From contig JANXNI010000050.1 in NCBI GenBank assembly GCA_025354165.1, positions 1 through 64,000 on the forward strand: a stretch of 64,000 nucleotides of DNA, read 5' to 3'. The stretch is from Burkholderiales bacterium (lineage in GTDB: Bacteria > Pseudomonadota > Gammaproteobacteria > Burkholderiales > Casimicrobiaceae). The position numbers were made by a program, and so were the translations under genes. This document shows, piece by piece, positions 1-8,985 of the stretch; the stretch's first letter is position 1, and each line of letters begins with the position of its first letter. The notes under the pieces are model-generated. The model saw only the letters and a list, made by a program, of their open reading frames with translations, was not told the origin of the DNA and searched no databases.

Positions 1-2503
1 CGTTATTGGCGTTAACGCGGAAGTGATATGTCGTGTTGCAGGTCAGGCCAGACAACAGGGCTGACACTGGCGCGCTAACTGATCCGCTTGAGAGCGGGCT
101 CTGCGTGGCCATGAGTGGGCTGCCCGCGCCGCCGTAGGCGATGGTCGTGCCATAGTCAAACGTCACGACTGTTGCCGAGCCGTTTGCGCTTACCGTGCCA
201 TTGACAGTGGCGGTGACAGCAGCGATCGTTGACGCAGCAGTCGTCGTGGCAGCCGGAGGTGACAACGGCACGCTCAGGACGTTGGAGAACTCGGAGGTGT
301 TGTTGGTGTTGCACGCGGACAGAATAATGCCCAGATTGCCGATGAAGCATTTGAGGCCCGCTTTCCAGTCACCCGATACGCCCGGTTGATCTGTGAGCGG
401 CGTGATATCAGTCGCGCTCATAACCACATAACCGCCACCGCTGCTGGCTGCGAGCGCTGCGCTGCAGCGTCCTGCCGAGCAGGAAGCACTATTGCTCGGT
501 AAACCGCTCACATCGGTCGTGACAAGTTGCTCGCCGAGGAACGTCATGCCCGTGGCGGCATTGTCGGTGGCGGCATCGATCTTGAAGAATTCCATTCGGA
601 AGCTGGCCGGGCCGTGACTGGATATTGTCCAGTCGATCGTCGTATTGCCGCCCACCGATGCGGGCGCAGCCGAGCCACTGCACGCCCCAGTATCAGCCGG
701 GCCGGTGCAGATTTGCGGTGACGCCTGATCGAGATTTGCGTAGTTTTGAGGGAACTCGGGCTGGATGATGTTGGTCGCGTTTTGCAGGCGATCAAGGTCG
801 AAACCAATTCCCGGCAAAAGCGTGCTATTGCCATAAATGCGGTTGCGCTGAGACAGGTTACTCCAGCCGTTGCTTAACCCGCCGAAAAGCAGCTTGACAC
901 CGTTGCGGCCATTGCCAGCGATCACGTTGAAATCCGTGGCACCCGAGCCACCGATACTGGTACTGCTGGCATTGTCAATGTGGATACCGTCGACACCGTT
1001 GCCGACCGTCAAATTGCCCGGTATCGAGGCATGAACACCGATGGAATTGCCGAGAATGGTGGTGGCGGTGGTCGCGCTTCCCTTCACCAGAATGCCGTGC
1101 CGTGCGTTACCCGCGATGTTATTGCCGGCACCCGGAGCGCTGCCGCCGATGGTGTTACCTGAAGTGCTGACGATGATGCCATCGCCCGCGTTGCCATAAG
1201 CTTTGGAAGCAACCACTGTTCCAAGGGGAAATTCAGCCATACCGATGGTGTTGGCAACCACCTTGACTCCCGTGCTGACTAACGTGATGAGGATGCCCGC
1301 GCTGTCGCTTCCAAGCGTGTCAGGGTCGGGGCTATTGCTGCCGCCTTTGTTGTCGCTGATCAGATTGGCCGGTCCGATCACGAGCGAAATCATGCTCGGG
1401 TTGAGATTGGTCGGACTCGTGTCGGGTTTTGTGCTGCTGTAAATCCCGTTGCCGCCGTTGCCAATGTGTGCGCCTACATTGAGTGACGAAAGTCCGATGC
1501 GGTTACCCAAAATGATGTTAGGCAGGTAAACCGCGCCTGCTTCAACGCGTACGCCGTCACCCGTGTTGCCGCTGATAACGTTGTTGGGGCCGATAAGATT
1601 ACCGAAGGTCGAACCTGCCATGCGAACCCCTGCGCCACCATTGGGCTTGGCGACGTTACCGGTAATATCTGTACCAATCATGTTGTTGGTCGCGAGCACT
1701 GCGCCCAGATTCTCGCTAGAGATATCAATACCGTTGCCAGCGTTGCTGGAGATAACGTTCCCGGTGACGAAGATCGGGTTTAGCGAGGCCAGTTTGGTCG
1801 CCATATTGTTGTAAAACGCGTTGAGATCTGCGGAGGCATCAACGGGCTGTACCGGCAAACTGTTGTAGAGGTTCTGCAGGAAGTTGGTACTGGTATCGGG
1901 GTAAACATGAGAGGCTGACAGCGCAATGCCGTGTCCAGTATTGGGCATCGCGATCAGACCGGTCACGTCGACACCGATATGGTTTCCGGTAAACGTATAG
2001 CCGTGACCGTTAGCGTCGATAGCAGCAAAGCCGCCGCAGTTGCCAATGGTCAGGTTGCTGATCGAGGAACCGGTTGCGCCTGTGGCATGCCCGAGTGCGA
2101 CGGTTCCTGAATCGGTCAGGGTGAGACAGCCGTGACCGTTGCCGTTGATCGTGATTCCGGTGCCGATGACGGTGAATGGGGCCGCCATCGAGGGCAGGTC
2201 GCCATTGATGACGTTGACGGTAGTCACGGTCGCCGCGAAAGTGATGGTGTGGGTCCCACTTAGCGCGTTGCCCTGGTTAATTGCGGCTCGCAAACTGCAA
2301 TGTCCGGTGCCGTCGTCACAACCGGACACTGCCAAATTGCTGTCTGTAAGGTCCGTGGTGCCAATATTGACAACGAAATTGGCAGCCAGCGCCGGACTCG
2401 TTGTCAGAATCGCCCATGTGAATAGCGTTATTGCTGCGGCGAAGCTGGCTGCGAAGCGGCGAAAAATTGCCACACAAGGGGAGCGAAATCGGTTGGTTGC
2501 CAT
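1..2503 (-). CDS. Secreted CSLREA-type parallel beta-helix protein, C-terminus beyond window
   Basis: The frame is open from an ATG at 2503 to the window edge (about 834 codons), so the gene is truncated by the window, not broken. Residues 1-40 look like a signal peptide with a long arginine-containing n-region, a hydrophobic stretch and SPALA before the likely cleavage. CSLRAAI at about residues 69-75 is the hallmark of the CSLREA domain found at the N-terminus of secreted repeat proteins. The middle is built of glycine/asparagine-rich turns such as GNAGDGIIV and NTIGGS, typical of right-handed beta-helices. Near the window edge it changes to a fibronectin-III-like segment with TVNGTVSANG. 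It is probably exported or on the surface; substrate and role are unknown. It is divergent from the leuA leader. Confidence 0.8.
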   Translation of the reverse strand, partial: MATNRFRSPCVAIFRRFAASFAAAITLFTWAILTTSPALAANFVVNIGTTDLTDSNLAVSGCDDGTGHCSLRAAINQGNALSGTHTITFAATVTTVNVINGDLPSMAAPFTVIGTGITINGNGHGCLTLTDSGTVALGHATGATGSSISNLTIGNCGGFAAIDANGHGYTFTGNHIGVDVTGLIAMPNTGHGIALSASHVYPDTSTNFLQNLYNSLPVQPVDASADLNAFYNNMATKLASLNPIFVTGNVISSNAGNGIDISSENLGAVLATNNMIGTDITGNVAKPNGGAGVRMAGSTFGNLIGPNNVISGNTGDGVRVEAGAVYLPNIILGNRIGLSSLNVGAHIGNGGNGIYSSTKPDTSPTNLNPSMISLVIGPANLISDNKGGSNSPDPDTLGSDSAGILITLVSTGVKVVANTIGMAEFPLGTVVASKAYGNAGDGIIVSTSGNTIGGSAPGAGNNIAGNARHGILVKGSATTATTILGNSIGVHASIPGNLTVGNGVDGIHIDNASSTSIGGSGATDFNVIAGNGRNGVKLLFGGLSNGWSNLSQRNRIYGNSTLLPGIGFDLDRLQNATNIIQPEFPQNYANLDQASPQICTGPADTGACSGSAAPASVGGNTTIDWTISSHGPASFRMEFFKIDAATDNAATGMTFLGEQLVTTDVSGLPSNSASCSAGRCSAALAASSGGGYVVMSATDITPLTDQPGVSGDWKAGLKCFIGNLGIILSACNTNNTSEFSNVLSVPLSPPAATTTAASTIAAVTATVNGTVSANGSATVVTFDYGTTIAYGGAGSPLMATQSPLSSGSVSAPVSALLSGLTCNTTYHFRVNANN

Positions 2504-2717
2504 AGTGTTTCTCCAGGAAGCTGGGATCGTGACAAGAGCCTGCGCGATTGAGCGCTACTCGAACTGGAAGCAATTTAGTTGGCGAGACCCTACAAAACCC
2601 CTACACATCGCTAAAGCGCTGATAAATCGGACTTATGTGGCAACGGTCAACCGGGTCAAGGAGCGAAATGGGGTCGCGTTCGGCGTCATTTCTGGCCACT
2701 CACGGTTTGGGGACGCC
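2504..2717. other. Non-coding spacer between divergent secreted-protein gene and leuA
   Basis: I see no convincing gene in this stretch. It holds the paired boxes at 2588-2605 described separately, and presumably the promoter of the minus-strand secreted protein, which I could not place with confidence. Confidence 0.4.
2588..2605 (-). promoter_or_regulatory. Paired TGTAGGG boxes, 11-bp period
   Basis: On the minus strand TGTAGGG occurs twice with starts 11 bp apart (7-bp box, 4-bp spacer), about 85 bp upstream of the secreted-protein start at 2503. Tandem 7-mers with an 11-bp period are the usual layout of sites for OmpR/PhoB-type winged-helix regulators. A very similar pair lies upstream of the giant secreted gene (40825-40843). 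That it is an operator is inference. Confidence 0.35.
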
Positions 2718-2746
2718 TTGAAAAAGGCGCGCGCCTGCGCTATATT
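2718..2746 (+). promoter_or_regulatory. Sigma-70 promoter of leuA leader
   Basis: TTGAAA (2718-2723) and TATATT (2741-2746) are separated by 17 bp. The spacer holds a perfect 12-bp palindrome, AGGCGCGCGCCT (2725-2736), which could be an operator. The expected transcription start, about 7 nt after the -10 box, falls on the ATG at 2753, so the first message may be leaderless. Confidence 0.6.
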
Positions 2747-2752
2747 CGAGCC

Positions 2753-2887
2753 ATGCCTTCGCAGCAAATAGCCTCTTTCGCGATTCCGAGCCCGGATCTT
2801 CCGGCTGTCTCGTCGCGTCTGATCGCCTTGCTGACCCAGCTGGATCGCCTTGCTGCGTTCCTGCTGCTGCGCCCCCAGCGCACATAA
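2753..2887 (+). CDS. Probable leucine-rich leader peptide of leuA (44 aa)
   Basis: This small frame starts with ATG at the predicted transcription start and ends with TAA at 2885-2887. Nine of its 44 residues are leucine, mostly in the second half, with three consecutive CTG codons (2861-2869) close to the end: LLLRPQRT then stop. Leucine codon runs near the end of a short upstream frame are the mark of attenuation leader peptides of branched-chain biosynthetic genes. No Shine-Dalgarno is possible if transcription starts at the ATG. Function is inferred from position and composition only; the frame could be fortuitous. Confidence 0.45.
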   Translation: MPSQQIASFAIPSPDLPAVSSRLIALLTQLDRLAAFLLLRPQRT

Positions 2888-2922
2888 ATTTCCCCACTCC
2901 CCTCCGTCGCGCCGCGTTCTGA

Positions 2923-2967
2923 TCCCTGAATTGGGACGATGCCGTTGCATTCCCGTATTCCATTTTT
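2923..2967 (+). promoter_or_regulatory. leuA: Candidate leuA attenuator
   Basis: GGGA at 2933-2936 can pair with the upstream TCCC (2923-2926), or with the downstream TCCC (2951-2954) as part of a longer stem with ATGC/GCAT around the loop CGTT. The second hairpin is followed after a few bases by TTTTT at 2963-2967. Two mutually exclusive hairpins between a leucine-rich leader frame and leuA fit an attenuator, but the stems are short and the terminator is weak. Confidence 0.3.
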
Positions 2968-2985
2968 AAGTTCAAGAGATTCACC

Positions 2986-4698
2986 ATGCCCATGTTGAAA
3001 CAGCCTAACCAAAAGTACGCCGCGTTCAAACCGATCCGATTGCCTGATCGAACCTGGCCTAACCGAACCATCACCCAACCACCGATCTGGCTCGCCACCG
3101 ATTTGCGCGATGGCAATCAGGCACTCATCGAACCGATGGATGTTGAGCGTAAGAAAAAAATGTTCGCGCTGAACGTCAAAGTCGGTATCAAAGAAATCGA
3201 AGTTGGATTTCCTTCAGCCTCGCAGACCGATTTTGATTTCGTTCGTCATTTGATCGAGCAAAAGCAGATCCCGGATGATGTGTGGATTCAGGTGCTTTCT
3301 CCGGCACGCGCGGAGTTCATTGAGCGCACTTTCGAGGCGCTCAAAGGGGCCAAACGCGCGATTTTTCACCTCTATCACGCAGTCGCGCCGGTTATGCGCA
3401 ACGTCGTGTTCGGTCTGACTCAGGATCAGGTAGTCAATGATTTGACGATTCCGCACGTAAAGCAAGTACGCGAACTTATGAAAAAGAATCCTGAGACCGA
3501 ATGGCGTTTCGAGTTTTCGCCGGAGATGTTTTCGAATACCGAGCTTGAGTTTTCGAAGCGTGTAGTCGATACGGTCGTCGAGGTTTACGGCGCGACACCA
3601 CAAAACAAAATCATCATCAACTTGCCGACCACGGTGGAGAACGCATCGCCGAATTGCTACGCCGATCAAATCGAATGGATGCACCGCAACGTTGCCAAAC
3701 GCGATTGCATCCTGATTTCTTTGCATCCGCACAATGATCGTGGCACTGGCACGGCGGCTGCTGAACTCGCGTTAATGGCGGGAGCGGATCGCGTGGAAGG
3801 ATGTCTGTTCGGTAGCGGCGAGCGCACGGGGAACGTGGACATCGTAAACGTCGCGATGAATATGTATTCGCAGGGCGTGCATCCGAACCTTGATTTCAGC
3901 GATATCGACGAGATCAAAAAGACGGTGGAATACTGCAATCAGATTCCCGTGCATCCGCGCCATCCGTACGCGGGCGACCTTGTGTACACGAGCTTCTCGG
4001 GCTCGCATCAGGACGCGATCAAGAAGGCATTCGCACACCGTGAAGTCAACCCGAACGGCATTTGGGATATGCCGTATTTGCCCATCGACCCGATGGATGT
4101 TGGCCGCAGCTACGAGGCCGTCATTCGTGTCAATTCGCAATCAGGGAAGGGCGGCATCAGCTATCTTCTGCAAAGCGAATATGGCGTAGATTTGCCGCGC
4201 AGAATGCAGATCGAATTCTCGCAAGTGGTGCAGCGAGTGATGGATGACACCGGCAAGGAAATGACGGCCGACGACATCTGGAATATTTTTGATGCCGAGT
4301 ACTTCAGCAAAGCCGCGCCGTACAAATATGTCGGCCACAAACTCGCAGAAGATTCGTCACGTCCCGAGGCCGTTGAAGTGCACGCCGAGGTCGTCATCGA
4401 CGGCGACGCGCACAAGGCAAAAGGCATGGGCAATGGCCCCATTGACGCCTTCGTTGCCGCCATCGCGAGCGAACTGCACGCACCCGTAAAAGTCATGGAC
4501 TATCACGAGCACGCCATCGGCCAGGGCGCGAACGCCACGGCAATCACCTACATCGAAATGCGCGTGGGTGATGGGCCGTCGCTGCACGGCGTCGGCATGG
4601 ACAGCAACATCGTCACCGCTTCGTTCAAGGCGATACTGAGCGGACTGAACCGTGATGCCGCGCGGGTTCGTGTCGCGAGTACTGCTGCGTCGAAATAG
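2986..4698 (+). CDS. leuA: 2-isopropylmalate synthase, long (yeast/actinobacterial) type
   Basis: It condenses acetyl-CoA with 2-oxoisovalerate, the first committed step of leucine synthesis, in the cytoplasm. The 570-residue length and the start of the catalytic barrel (DLRDGNQAL at 39-47) match the long LeuA class rather than the 520-residue enterobacterial one. HPHNDRGTG supplies metal-binding histidines of the DRE-TIM barrel, followed by [14 protein letters not shown]. The last ~130 residues are the LeuA regulatory (leucine-feedback) domain. The ATG at 2986 follows AAGAG at moderate spacing; a second in-frame ATG at 2992 is possible. The gene stands alone, preceded by a leucine-rich leader frame. 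Confidence 0.95.
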   Translation: MPMLKQPNQKYAAFKPIRLPDRTWPNRTITQPPIWLATDLRDGNQALIEPMDVERKKKMFALNVKVGIKEIEVGFPSASQTDFDFVRHLIEQKQIPDDVWIQVLSPARAEFIERTFEALKGAKRAIFHLYHAVAPVMRNVVFGLTQDQVVNDLTIPHVKQVRELMKKNPETEWRFEFSPEMFSNTELEFSKRVVDTVVEVYGATPQNKIIINLPTTVENASPNCYADQIEWMHRNVAKRDCILISLHPHNDRGTGTAAAELALMAGADRVEGCLFGSGERTGNVDIVNVAMNMYSQGVHPNLDFSDIDEIKKTVEYCNQIPVHPRHPYAGDLVYTSFSGSHQDAIKKAFAHREVNPNGIWDMPYLPIDPMDVGRSYEAVIRVNSQSGKGGISYLLQSEYGVDLPRRMQIEFSQVVQRVMDDTGKEMTADDIWNIFDAEYFSKAAPYKYVGHKLAEDSSRPEAVEVHAEVVIDGDAHKAKGMGNGPIDAFVAAIASELHAPVKVMDYHEHAIGQGANATAITYIEMRVGDGPSLHGVGMDSNIVTASFKAILSGLNRDAARVRVASTAASK

Positions 4699-4708
4699 TT
4701 GAACACTA

Positions 4709-4729
4709 GAGGGAGCCGAGCGTTCCCTC
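4709..4729 (+). terminator. Hairpin after leuA
   Basis: GAGGGA (4709-4714) pairs with TCCCTC (4724-4729). It lies 10 bp after the leuA stop, between convergent genes. There is no clear T-run, so intrinsic termination is uncertain. Confidence 0.35.
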
Positions 4730-4809
4730 GTGCCATTTCGAAAATCGAGTCGTTGTCACCAACAATTTCAGTTGATCGAATCAGTCCACTGTGTGAGCAG
4801 TAAACGCCA

Positions 4810-5421
4810 TCAAGCCCCACCCTTCGCAATCGCTCGCTGATACGCCGGACGCGCTTCAATCGTCGCAACAAAGTGGGCGAGATTCGGGAACATTTCCGCG
4901 CCTGCGCCTCGGATTGCGGACTGTGCGACGAATGAGAGTTGTACGTCTGCGCCGGTGAGCGAATCGCCGACGAAATAGGCTTTATTGACCAACTCGCTGT
5001 CTAGCCAACCCATGTGGTTTTGAATTTCACTATTGATGCGCGGTTGCAGTGGCGCGCCCGCTTCGCCGAGACGGCTGGTATAAAGCTTCAACATTAGGGG
5101 CAACATCGCGGAGCCCTCGCCGTAGTGGAGAAACTGGATGTAGCGGTTGTACGCAGACGTTCCCATCGGGGGAGCAAATTGACCGTTGCCGTAAGTGCGC
5201 ACGAGATATTCGATGATCGCGCCGGACTCGATCAAGACTTCGTCACCGTCACGAATGACCGGAGCCTTTCCTAGCGGATGAATAGCCTTGAGCTCCGGCG
5301 GTGCCAGGCGCGTTTTCGGATCGCGCTGATAGCTGATGATTTTGTAGTCTTGCCCCAACTCTTCCAGCATCCAGGTGATGCGACGTGAACGGGATTCGTT
5401 GAGGTGATGAATTTCGATCAT
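4810..5421 (-). CDS. Glutathione S-transferase family protein
   Basis: At 203 residues it has the normal two-domain GST size. The thioredoxin-like N-terminal domain starts MIEIHHLNESRSRR, where the serine after NE is the likely glutathione-activating residue. It includes LGKAPVI, with the conserved cis-proline, and LIESGAIIEYL, the Glu-Ser pair that binds the glutamyl group. The rest is the helical C-terminal domain ending in FVATIEARPAYQRA. It probably acts in cytoplasmic detoxification or redox conjugation; the substrate cannot be predicted. It converges with leuA and stands alone. The GST_N/GST_C architecture is certain, the physiological role is not. Confidence 0.9.
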   Translation of the reverse strand: MIEIHHLNESRSRRITWMLEELGQDYKIISYQRDPKTRLAPPELKAIHPLGKAPVIRDGDEVLIESGAIIEYLVRTYGNGQFAPPMGTSAYNRYIQFLHYGEGSAMLPLMLKLYTSRLGEAGAPLQPRINSEIQNHMGWLDSELVNKAYFVGDSLTGADVQLSFVAQSAIRGAGAEMFPNLAHFVATIEARPAYQRAIAKGGA

Positions 5422-5559
5422 GATTTTGCGGTTTGCTCTTTTGGATGAATCACGCTAGTCTAATCCGCATGCGCATGCGCATACGGTTGCGACACGGGAC
5501 TACGCGTGAAACGATACACAGCCCGACAAACCCACCTCAAGTAATTAAACTCTCGCCCC

Positions 5560-6654
5560 ATGACTGATCGCACCATTCCCCCCGACACACTCCACCGCTG
5601 GGTGGTCGATTTATTTTTGGCGGCGGGATCATCGGCAACCGAGGCAAAGCTCACCGCTGATCACCTCGTGCTCTCGAACTTGAGCGGCCATGATTCGCAT
5701 GGCGTGGGCATGGTGCCGCGCTATGTGAAGGCGATTGGGGCGGGTGAATTGGTGCTCAACACTGACGTCGAGGTGGTGACCGATAGCGGTAGTTTGCTGG
5801 TGCTGGATGCGCATTGGGGCATTGGCCAAAGCGTGACGCATCAGGCGATGGAGATCGCAATCACGCGGGCGAAGGACACCGGCGTCTGCGTGATGGGTTT
5901 GCGCAATTCGCATCATCTGGGACGGGTCGGGCATTGGGCTGAACAGGCGATTGCCGAAGGTTTGATTTCGATCCATTTCACCAACGCCGTTTCACAGCAT
6001 TGGGTGGCCCCGTATGGTGGTGCCGAGGCGCGGTTTGTGACAAACCCCTTTACCGTGGGAATCCCGCGTGCCGAGGCCGATGGCGGGCCGTTTGTTTTGG
6101 ACTTCGCTACGAGCGCGATCGCGCAGGGCAAAGTGCGGGTGGCGTACAACGCTGGCAAGCAAACCCCAGCGGGTGCGTTGATTGATCACGCGGGCAAACC
6201 GTCGACTGATCCGGGCGTGTTATTTGAGCCCGTAGATGGACGAACGGGGGCGCTCACCACGATGGCTGCGCACAAGGGTTATGCGTTGGCGATGGTGTGT
6301 GAACTGCTGGGCGCCGCGCTGACTGGCGGTTGCGTGACGATCCCGAAAAATCAGCCGAAAGCGGGCGTGTGGAACAACATGCTCACCATTGTGTTCGATC
6401 CGGCTCGGTTCGGTACGCAAACTGCATTTGAGTCGTCGACGCGCGAGTTTGTGGAGTGGGTGAAATCAGCGCGGTTGATGGAAGGCCACGACGAAATCCT
6501 GATGCCCGGCGACCCGGAGCGGAAGTCGCGCAAAGCGAGGGTGCTGGCGGTGCCGATTGACGAGGGCACGATTGCGGAGATGGATGTTGCGGCGGCAACG
6601 GTGCTGGCGTCCAGCGGCAAAGGCCCCGGCGCTCTATCAGCGCTGATGCACTAA
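5560..6654 (+). CDS. Ldh2 family NAD(P)-dependent malate/lactate-type dehydrogenase
   Basis: The 364-residue product belongs to the Ldh2/malate dehydrogenase 2 family (YbiC, DlgD, ComC relatives), which reduces 2-oxo acids with NAD(P)H. Family landmarks are LSGHDSHGVGMVPRYV near residue 40 with the catalytic histidine region, LRNSHHLGRVGHW, and FVTNPFTVGIPR followed by VLDFATSAIAQGK. The C-terminal AAHKGYALAMVCELL is also typical. The ATG at 5560 lacks a clear Shine-Dalgarno. It stands alone between the GST gene and a convergent operon. Substrate (malate, lactate, gulonate or other) cannot be fixed from sequence. A 120-bp dyad element begins 18 bp after its stop. Confidence 0.88.
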   Translation: MTDRTIPPDTLHRWVVDLFLAAGSSATEAKLTADHLVLSNLSGHDSHGVGMVPRYVKAIGAGELVLNTDVEVVTDSGSLLVLDAHWGIGQSVTHQAMEIAITRAKDTGVCVMGLRNSHHLGRVGHWAEQAIAEGLISIHFTNAVSQHWVAPYGGAEARFVTNPFTVGIPRAEADGGPFVLDFATSAIAQGKVRVAYNAGKQTPAGALIDHAGKPSTDPGVLFEPVDGRTGALTTMAAHKGYALAMVCELLGAALTGGCVTIPKNQPKAGVWNNMLTIVFDPARFGTQTAFESSTREFVEWVKSARLMEGHDEILMPGDPERKSRKARVLAVPIDEGTIAEMDVAAATVLASSGKGPGALSALMH

Positions 6655-6672
6655 ATTCAACACGGGAAAAGT

Positions 6673-6792
6673 ATCAGCTTTTCTCTGAAAGTACAGCTGC
6701 TAAAGGCCTGTGACGTATTTTTTGCATAAGTCGACTAAAGTCATTCTGACGCCAAAGCAACTTTGCAGAGGGCGTTTCAGCGAAAAGTTGTC
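6673..6792. repeat. 120-bp dyad element, copy 1
   Basis: It begins ATCAGCTTTTCTCTGAAA and ends TTTCAGCGAAAAGTTGTC, mirror images with a few changes. AAGTCGACTA sits at positions 56-65, the exact centre. The middle arms are more decayed than in other copies. It fills the gap between the convergent Ldh2-family and DUF3047 genes, starting 18 bp after the first stop. Confidence 0.85.
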
Positions 6793-6876
6793 GCTCTATC
6801 GCTCGCCCCGATAGCCGGGCGGTCGCGACTCCGATGCTGAAAATGTCACGGTTTTCACGGCATCCCTGCGAGCGAG

Positions 6877-7638
6877 TCACGGCTTGGCCGACAGCGTGAT
6901 GTCAGCGAATCGCGCGCTGGCCTTTTCACCCGTGTTGTCGGTATCGACCATGATGGCGATGCCTGAAATCCGTGGCGGCTCTTCGCCAAATGCGCGCTTG
7001 TAGTCGTCGTAGACGTCGCGCACGAAGCCCTTCCACTTTCCGATGGAGTTCGGGTCAGCATCAACCACGATTTTTTTCACGCGATGGGTATAGGGGCTCG
7101 TGATGATTGTTCCGAGCGCAGCTTTGTGCGTGAAGACATACGAAAGTGCCGCATGGGGCGGCGTATCGCCGTACAACATATGTGCTACGGCATTTTCTGC
7201 TTTTTCCTGGACGCTTGCGTGCTCGGGATCGGTGGCGAACGTGATGTATATCCGCGCCACGTAATCATCGCCTGCCTTGGTACGTGGGTCGCTCGTCGCA
7301 ATTAGATTGCCGGGCTTCCACTTGAATCGAAGCACTGAGCTGATGCGGGCATCAGCATCAAAACGGTAGATCAGCGCGCCTGCGGCCGCATCGGCAACGG
7401 CTTCAAGCACCGTTGTCCCCAGTTCATCGTCTCGCACATAGGCGTAACGGGTGAATTGTTTGGCACCACGAACGGGCTGGAAAGCCCATTCCTGTGGTAC
7501 CGAGCCAGGCGCTTTGATTGAAAAGTGTGGAATCGACGCGGCACCCGCTGCGACACCATCCGCCGCCAGAGCTACGGTAAGAAAAGTTGGAAATACAACT
7601 AAGCCCGCCGTTAAAAGGATCTTCGCAAAATTTGCCAT
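6877..7638 (-). CDS. DUF3047 exported protein
   Basis: The 253-residue protein has an N-terminal hydrophobic segment ending FLTVALA, consistent with a signal peptide (residues 1-25). The rest resembles DUF3047: SVLRFKWKP, DDYVARIYITF in the core and ISGIAIMVDTDNTGEKA, then FADITL near the end. The fold of this family is likely a jelly-roll-like beta-sandwich; its function is unknown. Its start lies 28 bp inside the 3' end of the upstream ATP-grasp gene, so translation is probably coupled. It is the last gene of a minus-strand set with ATP-grasp, DUF547 and a VTT/reductase fusion, suggesting a joint envelope task. I cannot name a substrate. Confidence 0.75.
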   Translation of the reverse strand: MANFAKILLTAGLVVFPTFLTVALAADGVAAGAASIPHFSIKAPGSVPQEWAFQPVRGAKQFTRYAYVRDDELGTTVLEAVADAAAGALIYRFDADARISSVLRFKWKPGNLIATSDPRTKAGDDYVARIYITFATDPEHASVQEKAENAVAHMLYGDTPPHAALSYVFTHKAALGTIITSPYTHRVKKIVVDADPNSIGKWKGFVRDVYDDYKRAFGEEPPRISGIAIMVDTDNTGEKASARFADITLSAKP

Positions 7639-8933
7639 CGGGATACTGCTTCTGGCGATGCCTTGCCGTCAAAGTTCAGATGCTCACACACGTTGGCAAA
7701 ACGCGCCATCAGGTCGTCGTGATCGGCACCGCCCATGTGGACGAGCGCGTAGCGATAAGTGCCCAGCCACTTGGTCTCGCGGGCGCGCGAGGTGCTGTGC
7801 TTAATGTCAAGAAAGAGTTTTGCGTCCGGATAGGTTTTTGTTAACCAACGCTGGTCGTGATCAGGTGGCGGCTGTTTGACCGCATCACCAAATTCACGAA
7901 ACACGAAGCTGGCCGCAGAGCCAAAATTGCCTGCTCGACGCGGCCAAACCGGTGCTTTCCCCAAAGCGAGATCGAGCTCCAGTGCCCACAAGCTTTTGCC
8001 ATCCACCCGTTCATATAGATCAGAAAATTGCCCTGCCATGCGCGGGTTAATTTCAATGATCGTGATGCGCTCCGTTTTCGGATCGAAAAATAGTTCGACA
8101 TTAAACAGGCCATGTGTCAGTCCAACGGCTTCTACTGCCCGTTTGGCGACGGTTTCAAGCTTCTCCACGTCCTTTCCCGCGAGTTGTGATGGATACTCGA
8201 AGCGCATGAATGCATTCGTTCCCGGATACATGACCGAGTCGATGGTGCCCAAAATATTCACCTTGCCGCCCTGAACATAGCCGTCTACGCAGAACTGCAA
8301 CGCGCCGTCGACACAGCCCTCCGCAATAAAACAATCAGCATCAATCTCGCAGTCAATATGTTTGACCGAGACGCGCCGAAACGGCCAGGTCAGCCGCTTG
8401 ATGATGATCTTTTCCCAGATCCGAAACTTCAGGTGCGCGCGCAACGCAGCTTCGTCCTGGCAACGTTTCGCCAGCACCGAAAACGCTGCTTTTACCGGCT
8501 TCACGAAGATCGGGTAGTCAATGGTGATCGCTTTTGTCACGTCCGCGTCATACCGAAATCCGCAGAACGGCGGCACGTGGTCGGGCAGCACGTCGCGATG
8601 TATTTGACGGGCGAGATATTTGTGTTGCGCGGTGAGCAAGCCCTTCAACGGCGTTCCGGCAAGCCCCAATTTTTCTGCGAGCAAGCTCGCGGCGAGCGCG
8701 CCAAATTGTTCGTGTGTGGATACAACTGCCGCGATTTTTCTAGAACGGAACTTACGCTCTAATTTCTGAACAAACAATTCCACGTTGAACCAGAGCAGGC
8801 GCGCATTCGACGGAAACGTGAATAGATCGAACCCTTCCCGCACGAACTCGTGCTCGCTGTGCGCAGCCTCAAGCGGCGCAAGCGCAAGATCGTCATATTC
8901 CTGCGGAAAGAGGACGAGGACGATGGGCTTCAT
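7611..8933 (-). CDS. ATP-grasp domain protein
   Basis: The start is taken at the ATG at 8933 (MKPIVLVLFPQEYDD); an in-frame TTG at 8972 would add 13 residues of low plausibility. The 440-residue product has a Rossmann-like preATP-grasp part (residues 1-110). The ATP-grasp fold follows, with FVKPVKAAFS for the nucleotide-binding lysine and FNVELFFDP followed by ITIIEINPRMAGQFSD for the magnesium-binding Glu/Asn. Such enzymes ligate a carboxylate to an amine or thiol via acyl-phosphate. Substrates are unknown. It overlaps the DUF3047 start by 28 bp and follows DUF547 closely, so it is part of the same operon. Confidence 0.85.
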   Translation of the reverse strand: MKPIVLVLFPQEYDDLALAPLEAAHSEHEFVREGFDLFTFPSNARLLWFNVELFVQKLERKFRSRKIAAVVSTHEQFGALAASLLAEKLGLAGTPLKGLLTAQHKYLARQIHRDVLPDHVPPFCGFRYDADVTKAITIDYPIFVKPVKAAFSVLAKRCQDEAALRAHLKFRIWEKIIIKRLTWPFRRVSVKHIDCEIDADCFIAEGCVDGALQFCVDGYVQGGKVNILGTIDSVMYPGTNAFMRFEYPSQLAGKDVEKLETVAKRAVEAVGLTHGLFNVELFFDPKTERITIIEINPRMAGQFSDLYERVDGKSLWALELDLALGKAPVWPRRAGNFGSAASFVFREFGDAVKQPPPDHDQRWLTKTYPDAKLFLDIKHSTSRARETKWLGTYRYALVHMGGADHDDLMARFANVCEHLNFDGKASPEAVSRWQILRRSF

Positions 8934-8985
8934 CGTCGGGTCAACCGTGGTGGGCCACGCAGGCCCATTCAATCGTGAACAAAGG

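Noticed and set aside
2139-2771. 210-codon plus-strand frame
   Set aside because: It is antisense to the secreted beta-helix gene and overlaps the leuA promoter and leader; its sequence has no domain-like character and no ribosome site.
5467-5487. GCATGC-rich short repeat upstream of the Ldh2-family gene
   Set aside because: Only two to three short units; too small to distinguish from chance.
8934-8972. TTG start extending the ATP-grasp protein by 13 residues
   Set aside because: The residues added are unlike the family N-terminus; the ATG at 8933 begins at the first beta strand.
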